Below, piece by piece: positions 1 through 6,211 of a DNA stretch of 6,211 nucleotides; the stretch's first letter is position 1; each line of letters begins with the position of its first letter. Source of the stretch: Candidatus Puniceispirillum sp. (GTDB lineage Bacteria; Pseudomonadota; Alphaproteobacteria; Puniceispirillales; Puniceispirillaceae); NCBI GenBank assembly GCA_016778825.1, contig JADHOU010000094.1, forward strand, positions 1 through 6,211. Direction: 5' to 3'. The notes under the pieces were generated by a model, which was not told where the DNA came from, did not search any database, and was given only the letters and a program-made list of their open reading frames with translations. The translations under genes were made by a program, and so were the position numbers.

Positions 1-1
1 T

Positions 2-1213
<1,212 letters not shown>

Positions 1214-1240
1214 CGGCATCACCCCTGTTCGATCCAGCAT

Positions 1241-1245
1241 AAGGA
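1241..1245 (+). promoter_or_regulatory. Ribosome binding site of atpC
   Basis: AAGGA lies 9 bases before the ATG at 1255. It fixes that start: the nearer ATG at 1245 runs into a TAG after two codons. Confidence 0.7.
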
Positions 1246-1254
1246 TGCGCTAGC

Positions 1255-1608
1255 ATGGCTGAAACGACACAATTGGAACTGGTAACGCCAGCTCGCATCA
1301 TGGCTCAGAAATCTGTGCAGATGGTTGTTGCACCGGGCGTTGAGGGTCTGTTTGGTGTGCTGCCACGGCACGCACCATTGCTTGCTGATCTGACACGCGG
1401 CATCGTCGAAGTGCATGAAGATGGCAAAGTCACTGATCGCTTTATGATTGATGGCGGTCTTGCTGATGTATCGGGCGAATCGGTGACGATTCTTGCCGAA
1501 CGTGCCATTGATCTTGGCAGTGCTGATGCGGCGGCGCTGAAAGAAAAAGCGGCCAATGCAAATGAGGCGGAAGCCGCGTTTTTGAATGCGGTGATCGAAG
1601 CGCTCTAG
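1255..1608 (+). CDS. atpC: F1Fo ATP synthase subunit epsilon, short form
   Basis: Central-stalk subunit that joins the gamma rotor to the c-ring and, in many bacteria, restrains ATP hydrolysis through its C-terminal helices. The 117-residue product has the N-terminal beta-sandwich at about 1-84, with the family motifs GLFGVLPRHAPLL (31-43) and GGLADV (67-72). A short alanine- and glutamate-rich helical part fills about 88-117. The E. coli protein is 139 residues, so the second C-terminal helix appears shortened or absent. The start is supported by AAGGA 9 bases upstream and by the family-typical N-terminus (LELVTPARI). It is the last gene of the ATP synthase operon, 41 bases after atpD, and is followed by a strong hairpin. 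Family identity is firm; reduced hydrolysis control is inference. Confidence 0.95.
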   Translation: MAETTQLELVTPARIMAQKSVQMVVAPGVEGLFGVLPRHAPLLADLTRGIVEVHEDGKVTDRFMIDGGLADVSGESVTILAERAIDLGSADAAALKEKAANANEAEAAFLNAVIEAL

Positions 1609-1624
1609 CCTTTATTCGTCGAAT

Positions 1625-1662
1625 AAAAAACGGGGCTGCTAAAATATTGGCGACCCTTTTTT
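1625..1662. terminator. Bidirectional rho-independent terminator between convergent atpC and rppH
   Basis: A6-C-GGGG-CT-GCTAA, loop AATA, then TTGGC-GA-CCC-T6. The inner GCTAA/TTGGC arm (one G-T wobble), the GGG/CCC block and the outer A6/T6 block pair almost throughout. Because the flanks are A6 and T6, a U-tract follows the hairpin whichever strand is transcribed. It can therefore end atpC transcripts (plus) and rppH transcripts (minus). A second palindrome, TTTATTCG-T-CGAATAAA (1611-1627), overlaps its left edge. Confidence 0.82.
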
Positions 1663-1688
1663 ATGGTGTGTTTATGGCATGGCGGCGG

Positions 1689-2165
1689 CTAGACGAAACT
1701 GGAAAAGGCCTTTAGCACATCATCATAGACATCGCGTTTGAACGGCACCGCCAGATTGACCAATTCACGCGGTTCTAGCCAGCGCCATTCGCAAAATTCG
1801 GGTTCGGCGGTGTTGATGTTTATGTCTTCATCCTTGCCGGTAAAGCGAAGTGCCATCCATTTTTGTTTCTGACCCTTATATTGGCCATGCCATAGCCGGT
1901 CCGCAAGCGGCAGCGGAATATCGTAATAAAGCCACGCATCATGCTCGCACAGCAATTCAGCTGAAGATGTGCCAATTTCCTCGCCCATTTCGCGCATACA
2001 GGCATCAATTACCGTTTCGCCCGGGTCGATTCCGCCTTGCGGCATTTGCCATGCTTCTGCGCGGCCGTCGATGCGGCGACCCCCAAAAATCTCCTTGGCG
2101 TCATTGATTAAAAAGATGCCAACGCAGGGCCGGTAGGGCCGTTCATCATAGGGAATGGCACGCAT
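1689..2165 (-). CDS. rppH: RNA 5'-pyrophosphohydrolase (Nudix family)
   Basis: Predicted to convert 5'-triphosphate RNA ends to monophosphate, which opens transcripts to RNase E-type decay; it acts in the cytoplasm and needs divalent metal. The 158-residue product matches the usual RppH length. The Nudix box lies at about residues 44-66, in the pattern G-x5-E-x7-REMGEEIG, with metal-binding glutamates E59, E62 and E63. RppH-type flanks are also present: RPCVGIFLIN near the N-terminus, WQMPQGGIDPGE leading into the box, and YKGQKQKWMALRF after it. The ATG lies 2 bases after the ctpA stop, so the two are probably cotranscribed and translationally coupled; only a weak GGAT-type ribosome site is visible, inside the end of ctpA. 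Other Nudix dinucleoside polyphosphate hydrolases look alike, but the motif set and the neighbours favour RppH. Confidence 0.93.
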   Translation of the reverse strand: MRAIPYDERPYRPCVGIFLINDAKEIFGGRRIDGRAEAWQMPQGGIDPGETVIDACMREMGEEIGTSSAELLCEHDAWLYYDIPLPLADRLWHGQYKGQKQKWMALRFTGKDEDININTAEPEFCEWRWLEPRELVNLAVPFKRDVYDDVLKAFSSFV

Positions 2166-2167
2166 GA

Positions 2168-3505
2168 TTAAGATCCGGATTTCACATCAGTAAAAATAGA
2201 GACGCCGCGAATCAAATCAAGTGCACGCGCAAGTTGATAATCAATCTTTGACTGGTCAGTGGCTGGCGTAACATCGGCTTTTTCGGCATCGGCTGGTTCG
2301 CCTTCTTTGCCATCCTTGGCATTATCAAGAGCGCCTTTCAAATCTTCTTCGCGCGTATCACCACCATCCAAAGTTTCAATCCGTGCCAATGCCACCTCGA
2401 TATCGGGGCTAATTCCTGTAGCCTGAATTGAAACGCCTGATGGGGTGTAATAACGCGCTGTGGTCAACCGCATGGCGCTATTGCCTGAAACTGGAATCAC
2501 CGTTTGCACCGACCCTTTTCCAAATGAACGCGTGCCAAGAAGAACCGCACGGCGGTGATCTTTTAACGCCCCAGCAACAATTTCAGATGCTGATGCCGAT
2601 CCTGAATTGATCAGCACCACAAGGGGAAGGCCGTTGGCAATATCCCCCGGCCGGGCATAAGCACGGCTGGCATTTTCGGCATGGCGGCCGCGTGTTGAGA
2701 CAATTTCGCCCTTTTCAAGAAACGCATCACTTACCGAAATGGCTTCATTCAGTAAACCGCCCGGATTGTTGCGTAAATCCAGGACAAAGCCTTTCAAATC
2801 TTGGCCATGTTCACGGAACATTTTGTCAATTTCTTTGGTCAGGCCGGGTGTGGTCTGTTCAGAAAAAGTGGTGATTCTCAAATAGCCAATACCGTCAAAC
2901 ATTTTGGCGCGTACCGAACGGATTTTGATCGTGTCGCGTTTGAGGCTAACGTCAAATGGGTCTTTGGCCCCCCGTTTGATTGTAACCGTAACGCTTGAGC
3001 CAACTTCGCCGCGTAACCGGTCAACTGCATCGCTTAGGGTCATGCCGCGAATTGGTTCATCATTAACGGCGATGATCAAATCTTCGGGTTGTAATCCGGC
3101 TTTGGCGGCTGGCGTGTCATCAATTGGCGACACGATCTTGATCACACCATCCTCCATGGTGATTTCAATCCCAAGCCCGCCAAATTTGCCTTTGGTCTGA
3201 ACTTGCATATCGCTGAAATGATCATTGTTCAGAAATGACGAATGGGGATCAAGCGAGGTCAGCATGCCATTGATGGCCGCTTCGACAAGATCTTTTTCGT
3301 CAACTTCATCAACATAGCTCTCACGAACACGCTGAAAGATATCGCCAAAAAGCCCAAGCTGGCGATATACCGCATCATTCTTGCCTGATTGGGCAATTGT
3401 CAGGGTGGGGATCGCCAAACCGGCAATCACCGCGCCGCAAATAAATGGCAAGGCAGCATAACGCATGCGTCGCCCCTGCGTTAAAAGAAAGCTGACGATT
3501 TGCAT
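2168..3505 (-). CDS. ctpA: Carboxyl-terminal processing protease, S41 family with PDZ domain
   Basis: Periplasmic serine protease of the C-terminal processing class, which cleaves envelope proteins, often cell-wall hydrolases or their partners. In the 445-residue product, a basic N-terminus (GRRMR) and a hydrophobic segment at about 16-38 give a signal peptide or anchor. An N-terminal helical region (about 45-100) contains SLDPHSSFL. A PDZ domain lies at about 105-185 (GGLGIEI, AAKAGLQPEDLIIAVN). The S41 core contains LDLRNNPGGLL, then SASASEIVAGALKDHRRA and GTRSFGKGSVQ. By alignment with known CtpA proteases the Ser/Lys dyad is S305 and K330, 25 residues apart as in plant D1-processing protease. 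The last 70 or so residues are charged and acidic, then end in a helix-like YQLARALDLIRG. The start has an AGGAGC site 8 bases upstream. The usual EnvC-like partner is not found upstream. Confidence 0.96.
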   Translation of the reverse strand: MQIVSFLLTQGRRMRYAALPFICGAVIAGLAIPTLTIAQSGKNDAVYRQLGLFGDIFQRVRESYVDEVDEKDLVEAAINGMLTSLDPHSSFLNNDHFSDMQVQTKGKFGGLGIEITMEDGVIKIVSPIDDTPAAKAGLQPEDLIIAVNDEPIRGMTLSDAVDRLRGEVGSSVTVTIKRGAKDPFDVSLKRDTIKIRSVRAKMFDGIGYLRITTFSEQTTPGLTKEIDKMFREHGQDLKGFVLDLRNNPGGLLNEAISVSDAFLEKGEIVSTRGRHAENASRAYARPGDIANGLPLVVLINSGSASASEIVAGALKDHRRAVLLGTRSFGKGSVQTVIPVSGNSAMRLTTARYYTPSGVSIQATGISPDIEVALARIETLDGGDTREEDLKGALDNAKDGKEGEPADAEKADVTPATDQSKIDYQLARALDLIRGVSIFTDVKSGS

Positions 3506-3513
3506 TTATGACT

Positions 3514-3519
3514 GCTCCT
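3514..3519 (-). promoter_or_regulatory. Strong ribosome binding site of ctpA
   Basis: On the minus strand AGGAGC sits 8 bases before the ATG ending at 3505. It is the clearest Shine-Dalgarno sequence in the window and fixes the ctpA start, which also keeps the whole signal segment. Confidence 0.8.
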
Positions 3520-3551
3520 AATATCCCATAAACATATGTAACCCAAAACCA

Positions 3552-3574
3552 TATTCACCAAGGTGGCGTGAATA
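3552..3574. repeat. Inverted repeat in the ctpA leader region
   Basis: TATTCAC and GTGAATA form perfect 7-base arms around a 9-base spacer, 47 bases upstream of the ctpA start. On the minus strand no proper U-tract follows, so a regulator site or a leader hairpin seems likelier than a terminator. On the ctpA strand, TTGGTG lies across the loop and right arm. A CATATG 17 bases further on could act as a poor -10, so the repeat may overlap a ctpA promoter. The repeat is seen; its role is inference. Confidence 0.4.
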
Positions 3575-3589
3575 ACCCAACGCTATTTT

Positions 3590-3622
3590 CTTATATCACG
3601 GCCTGCTTATCGTGCCAGTCAA
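3590..3622 (-). promoter_or_regulatory. Possible weak promoter upstream of ctpA
   Basis: On the minus strand TTGACT (3622-3617) matches a -35 at five of six positions and TATAAG (3595-3590) matches a -10 at five of six. The spacer, however, is 21 bases, longer than sigma-70-type promoters normally tolerate. Listed because ctpA lies 202 bases from gpmI and may need its own promoter. Confidence 0.2.
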
Positions 3623-3701
3623 TGCCGTTGCATACAACCCCAACCAGCCCGCTCATTTCCAAAGATTGCGCAAGATCATGGCAAGATTGCGTTATGACCA
3701 A
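3591..3701 (-). CDS. Possible small ORF in the gpmI-ctpA gap, unrecognised
   Basis: After the gpmI stop (3708-3710) the same frame stays open for 38 codons to a TAA at 3591-3593. A TTG at 3701-3699 could start a 36-residue peptide; an ATG at 3656-3654 would give a 21-residue peptide beginning MSGLVGVVCNGIDWHDKQAV. No convincing Shine-Dalgarno precedes either start. A 9-base direct repeat on the plus strand (AAGATTGCG at 3662-3670 and 3683-3691, offset 21 bases) makes QS occur twice in the peptide. I recognise no family. It could be a tiny gene, a decayed remnant of a lost gene, a readthrough tail of GpmI, or chance. It is more likely not a gene than a gene. Confidence 0.22.
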   Translation of the reverse strand: MVITQSCHDLAQSLEMSGLVGVVCNGIDWHDKQAVI

Positions 3702-3707
3702 GTGCGC

Positions 3708-5252
3708 TTATGGCTTTTGGGGTGATAAAAGACAGTTTCCGGTCATTAATGGCGGCTTGGCAATGCCCATCATGGCAAGCAAGCTTGGCGCAAGGTCGGC
3801 AAGCCGACCATTGGCAATATGTGTGTTGGCATGACCATTGACCAAAATCAATGGCACAAGATTGGTGGTGTGGGCGGTATGCGGTGACGTGGCCACGCAA
3901 TCCCACATTAATTCGCAATTGCCATGATCGGCGGTTAGCAGCATTTGCCCACCAGAATCCCCAAGCGCCTCAACCAATTGACCAACACAGTGATCGACGG
4001 TTTCAACCGCGCGAATGGCGGCTTGAAGATCACCTGTATGACCAACCATGTCAGGATTGGCAAAATTGATAATCAACAAATCATGAGCCTTGGCATGAAG
4101 GCTGGTAAGCGCGGTTTGCAAAATACCATGAGCGCTCATTTCGGGTTGCAGATCATAGGTTGAAACCGATGGTGAGGCGACCATTTCCCGATCTTCGCCC
4201 GGTTGCAGTGCCTCTTCGCCACCATTGAAGAAAAAAGTTACATGCGGGTATTTTTCGGTTTCGGCAAGCCGTAGCTGGCGTTTGCCGGCACGCGCCACGA
4301 CCTCGCCAAGCGTGTCATGCAATGCCAATGGCGGATAGAGCGTCACCATATGATCATCAAGCGATTTCGAATAGCTGGTCATGCCTGCCACGCCAACAAA
4401 AGTGACCGGCTGGGTGGTGCAGCCAGTGCTGGCCGGATCACAAAAACAATTCAACAGCTGGCGGGCGCGATCGGCGCGGAAATTCATCATCACGATGCCA
4501 TCGCCATCCCGCATGCCCTGATAGCCGTCAATCACGGTTGGGGTGATGAATTCATCACCCTCACCACGCCCATAGCCCGCCTCAAGCGCCGTTAGCGCAT
4601 CAATGGCGAAGATTGGTGCGCATGCGCCGGCAATGGCGTCATAGGCGGCCTGTGTGCGCTGCCAGCGGCGATCACGATCCATGGCGAAATAGCGGCCGAT
4701 TAGGCTGGCGATAAAGGCACCTTTTGGCAAGGCAGCCACAAAATCGGGCAAAGCCTGTTTTGCGGCTTGAGGTAATGTATCACGACCATCGGTAAAGCCA
4801 TGCACAGCCACCGGAACGCCAGCCGCAACCAGCCCTGTTATGACAGCTAAAAAATGGTCTTGGTGCGCATGCACGCCGCCCGGTGATAAAAGCCCCATGA
4901 CATGCGCCGTGCCGCCCGATGCTCGCAGCTTTGCTGCAAGCGCGATAAGATCGGGATGCGCTGCCAGCGACCCATCTTTGACGGCGGCGTTCAGGCGCGG
5001 CAAATCCTGCATCACCACGCGGCCTGCGCCAATATTCATATGCCCAACTTCGGAATTACCAACCTGTCCATCGGGCAAGCCAACATCAGCGCCAGATGCG
5101 GCAAGAAAGCTATGTGGCTGGCGTGCCATCAGCGTGTCAAACACTGGCGTTTTTGCAAGCGCAACGGCGTTATGTTCGGGCTCGGCACGATGACCCCAGC
5201 CATCCATGATGCACAGGACAACCGGGCCGTGCGAGGGGTAATAAGTGATCAT
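3708..5252 (-). CDS. gpmI: 2,3-bisphosphoglycerate-independent phosphoglycerate mutase
   Basis: Interconverts 3- and 2-phosphoglycerate in lower glycolysis and gluconeogenesis, in the cytoplasm, using two Mn2+ ions and a phosphoserine intermediate. The 514 residues equal the E. coli enzyme's length. The phosphatase-domain start is MDGWG with metal ligand D17. The catalytic serine is S67 in GNSEVGHMNIGAGR. The transferase domain (about 85-310) carries LLSPGGVHAHQDH (H128), FTDGRD (154-158), GRYFAMDRDRRW (186-197) and NFRADRAR (257-264). The second metal-binding half has NFANPDMVGHTG (D401, H405), TADHGNCE (D442, H443) and PHTAHTTN (H461). All expected ligands are present. The ATG at 5252 is the only sensible start, since an in-frame TGA lies six codons upstream and VVLCIMDGWG must be kept. 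No clear Shine-Dalgarno precedes it, but a promoter abuts it. Confidence 0.97.
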   Translation of the reverse strand: MITYYPSHGPVVLCIMDGWGHRAEPEHNAVALAKTPVFDTLMARQPHSFLAASGADVGLPDGQVGNSEVGHMNIGAGRVVMQDLPRLNAAVKDGSLAAHPDLIALAAKLRASGGTAHVMGLLSPGGVHAHQDHFLAVITGLVAAGVPVAVHGFTDGRDTLPQAAKQALPDFVAALPKGAFIASLIGRYFAMDRDRRWQRTQAAYDAIAGACAPIFAIDALTALEAGYGRGEGDEFITPTVIDGYQGMRDGDGIVMMNFRADRARQLLNCFCDPASTGCTTQPVTFVGVAGMTSYSKSLDDHMVTLYPPLALHDTLGEVVARAGKRQLRLAETEKYPHVTFFFNGGEEALQPGEDREMVASPSVSTYDLQPEMSAHGILQTALTSLHAKAHDLLIINFANPDMVGHTGDLQAAIRAVETVDHCVGQLVEALGDSGGQMLLTADHGNCELMWDCVATSPHTAHTTNLVPLILVNGHANTHIANGRLADLAPSLLAMMGIAKPPLMTGNCLLSPQKP

Positions 5253-5258
5253 AACGAT

Positions 5259-5287
5259 CTTATAATCTCAGCATTGATCGATGTACA
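5259..5287 (-). promoter_or_regulatory. Predicted gpmI promoter, placed for a leaderless transcript
   Basis: On the minus strand, -35 TGTACA (5287-5282; 4 of 6 consensus matches), a 17-base spacer, then -10 TATAAG (5264-5259; 5 of 6). Six bases (ATCGTT) separate the -10 from the ATG, so transcription would begin at about the A of the gpmI start codon. This fits the absence of a Shine-Dalgarno. The elements are seen; leaderless use is inference. Confidence 0.42.
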
Positions 5288-5297
5288 GTTAAACTGT
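5285..5297. promoter_or_regulatory. Palindrome overlapping the gpmI -35, possible operator
   Basis: ACAGTT-A-AACTGT is a perfect inverted repeat of 6-base arms around one base. Its left arm shares ACA with the proposed -35 element, a classic place for a repressor or activator to act. No regulator is identifiable from the sequence, and a palindrome of this size can occur by chance. Confidence 0.33.
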
Positions 5298-5399
5298 GCT
5301 GCTCCCATAAACAGGGCGTTTTACCGTAAACCAAGCGGTTAAAGAGGGTTGCCAAAATAATAAGGGCTGGCGCGGCACCAAGGCGCGATGGCGAGCCGG

Positions 5400-5858
5400 T
5401 TAATCGCCACGATGATAGGGATGCCCCGCCAAAATTGAGCTTGCTCGATAAAGCTGTTCGGCAAGCATGGCTCGAAACAGCATATGTGGCCATGTGGCAC
5501 GGCCAAAGGAAATGCTGCGTTCGGCCTTTTGGCACATCACATCAGCATGGCCATCAGCCCCGCCAATGGCAAAACAGGCTGCCGCAAAACCGCTATCACG
5601 CCATGTGCCGATCAAGGCAGCCAGATCTTCAGATGAATGATCCTTGCCGCGTGGGTCAAGAACCGCCAATGCAGCGCCAACAGGCATGGCGCGCAACAGA
5701 CGGCTGGATTCATCATCGGTTCGTTTTTGGCCGGGGGGAAATTTGGATTCAACTTCAATAAGGCTGCCGCCTTGCGGCAAGCGCGATAACCAGCTTTGCG
5801 TCAGTGTATTTTCAGGCGACGCGCGACCCTTACCAACGGCGAGAATAAACAGCTGCAT
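5400..5858 (-). CDS. rlmH: 23S rRNA (pseudouridine-1915-N3)-methyltransferase
   Basis: SPOUT-class enzyme that uses S-adenosylmethionine to methylate pseudouridine 1915 in helix 69 of 23S rRNA on assembled 70S ribosomes. The 152-residue product is close to the usual 155. Family features are in order: the opening MQLFILAVGKG, a mid-protein stretch AVLDPRGKDHSSEDLA (65-80), the SAM-binding FAIGGADGH (96-104), and the knot-forming tail WPHMLFRAMLAEQLYRA (123-139) ending GHPYHRGD. The start has CGGAG 7 bases upstream. It lies 41 bases after rsfS, the widespread bacterial pairing. A 147-base gap, holding a promoter-like pair, separates it from gpmI. Confidence 0.96.
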   Translation of the reverse strand: MQLFILAVGKGRASPENTLTQSWLSRLPQGGSLIEVESKFPPGQKRTDDESSRLLRAMPVGAALAVLDPRGKDHSSEDLAALIGTWRDSGFAAACFAIGGADGHADVMCQKAERSISFGRATWPHMLFRAMLAEQLYRASSILAGHPYHRGD

Positions 5859-5865
5859 TGATCGG

Positions 5866-5870
5866 CTCCG
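5866..5870 (-). promoter_or_regulatory. Ribosome binding site of rlmH
   Basis: CGGAG on the minus strand, 7 bases before the ATG ending at 5858. It supports that start and separate translation from rsfS. Confidence 0.6.
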
Positions 5871-5899
5871 ATTCGCCTTCTGCCCTTTGGGCGATGCGT

Positions 5900-6211
5900 T
5901 TAGGCGTCGCTGCCAACCTTGACAATTTCGGCCGACATATCATCGACCCACATCCGCTCAAGTCCGTAAAAGTCACGCACTTCAGGACGGAAAATATGAA
6001 CGATCACATCATTGGCATCAAGCAGCACCCAATCAGCTTGTCGCAGACCCTCCAGACCAAGAATATCGACCTTTTCCTGCTTGAGCTTGAACTCAAGATG
6101 TTCTGCCATGGCGGCAACTTGCCGAGATGATGCCCCTGACGCAACAACCATATAATCGGCCATTGCGGATTTACCTTGTAACGGGATTGTCAGGATATTT
6201 TCGGCTTTGTC
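5900..6211 (-). CDS. rsfS: Ribosomal silencing factor RsfS, 5'-truncated by the window edge
   Basis: Binds ribosomal protein L14 (uL14) and blocks joining of the 30S and 50S subunits, lowering translation in poor nutrient conditions. Although an ATG occurs at 6163, the frame is open to the window edge. The residues upstream (AENILTIPLQGKSAMADYMV) align with the family's DI-x-LDV-x-GKSS-x-TDC pattern, so the gene runs past 6211 and 6163 is internal. There are 103 visible residues, including ASGASSRQVAAMAEHL, the conserved core EGLRQADWVLLDANDVIVHIF, and the C-terminal YGLERMW. Probably only about 10-20 N-terminal residues are missing. There is a longer tail after the LERMW motif than in E. coli (VDDMSAEIVKVGSDA), as is common in alphaproteobacteria. 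In many genomes nadD lies just upstream, which would be beyond this edge. Confidence 0.94.
   Translation of the reverse strand, partial: DKAENILTIPLQGKSAMADYMVVASGASSRQVAAMAEHLEFKLKQEKVDILGLEGLRQADWVLLDANDVIVHIFRPEVRDFYGLERMWVDDMSAEIVKVGSDA

Noticed and set aside
1216..1248. GCATC/GATGC pairing that would hide the atpC ribosome binding site
   Set aside because: Only five base pairs around a 23-base loop; too weak to claim as a translational control element.
3568..3834. Plus-strand open frame across the gpmI-ctpA gap and gpmI 3' end
   Set aside because: More than a third is antisense to the gpmI metal-binding C-terminus. It would need a GTG start, with only a chance purine-rich run before it, and the peptide resembles nothing I know.
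4902..5342. Plus-strand open frame of 146 codons opposite the start of gpmI
   Set aside because: It lies antisense to conserved gpmI coding sequence, has no family-like motifs or ribosome site, and is explained by codon bias of the real gene.
5366..5399. Possible terminator just after rlmH
   Set aside because: GGCT and AGCC can pair and a T-rich stretch follows on the minus strand, but the interior has several mismatches and no continuous stem. I could not support it without folding.
5260..5535. Minus-strand open frame of 91 codons running from the end of rlmH into the gpmI leader
   Set aside because: It overlaps the conserved rlmH C-terminus in another frame. The part in the gap has no recognisable domain, and it contains the proposed gpmI promoter.
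6161..6163. ATG at 6163 as the rsfS start
   Set aside because: The frame continues upstream to the edge with residues that match conserved RsfS sequence, so this methionine is internal.

Overview
The window is a compact stretch of bacterial housekeeping genes. Gene content and protein sequences point to an alphaproteobacterium. The lineage call is inference: the run rsfS-rlmH-gpmI-ctpA-rppH next to the end of an ATP synthase operon, with moderate (about 50%) GC, would suit a marine SAR116/Puniceispirillum-like or related Rhodospirillales-like organism, but no marker here proves it. No mobile element, CRISPR array, tRNA or rRNA was seen, and base composition and coding style look uniform throughout.

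Left part (about 1-1608, plus strand): the 3' end of the F1Fo ATP synthase operon. It holds most of atpD (beta subunit, cut by the left edge) and a complete but short atpC (epsilon subunit). A strong, symmetric hairpin at about 1625-1662 ends this operon and also the leftward operon that meets it head-on.

Middle and right part (1689-6211, all minus strand, so read from right to left): rsfS (ribosomal silencing factor, cut by the right edge), rlmH (23S rRNA pseudouridine-1915 methyltransferase), gpmI (cofactor-independent phosphoglycerate mutase), a 202-base gap, ctpA (periplasmic S41 serine protease with a PDZ domain) and rppH (Nudix RNA 5' pyrophosphohydrolase). ctpA and rppH are separated by only 2 bases. 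The set joins ribosome maturation and silencing, lower glycolysis, envelope proteolysis and mRNA decay.

Three points deserve a second look. First, the gap between gpmI and ctpA is where related genomes often carry an EnvC-like M23 murein hydrolase activator; here there is none, only a 38-codon open stretch and an inverted repeat. Second, gpmI has no evident Shine-Dalgarno sequence, but a good -35/-10 pair is placed so that transcription would begin at or next to its ATG, and a perfect palindrome overlaps the -35. Third, the epsilon subunit has a shortened C-terminal helical region. I found no convincing undescribed multi-gene system; most of the window is ordinary core genome.
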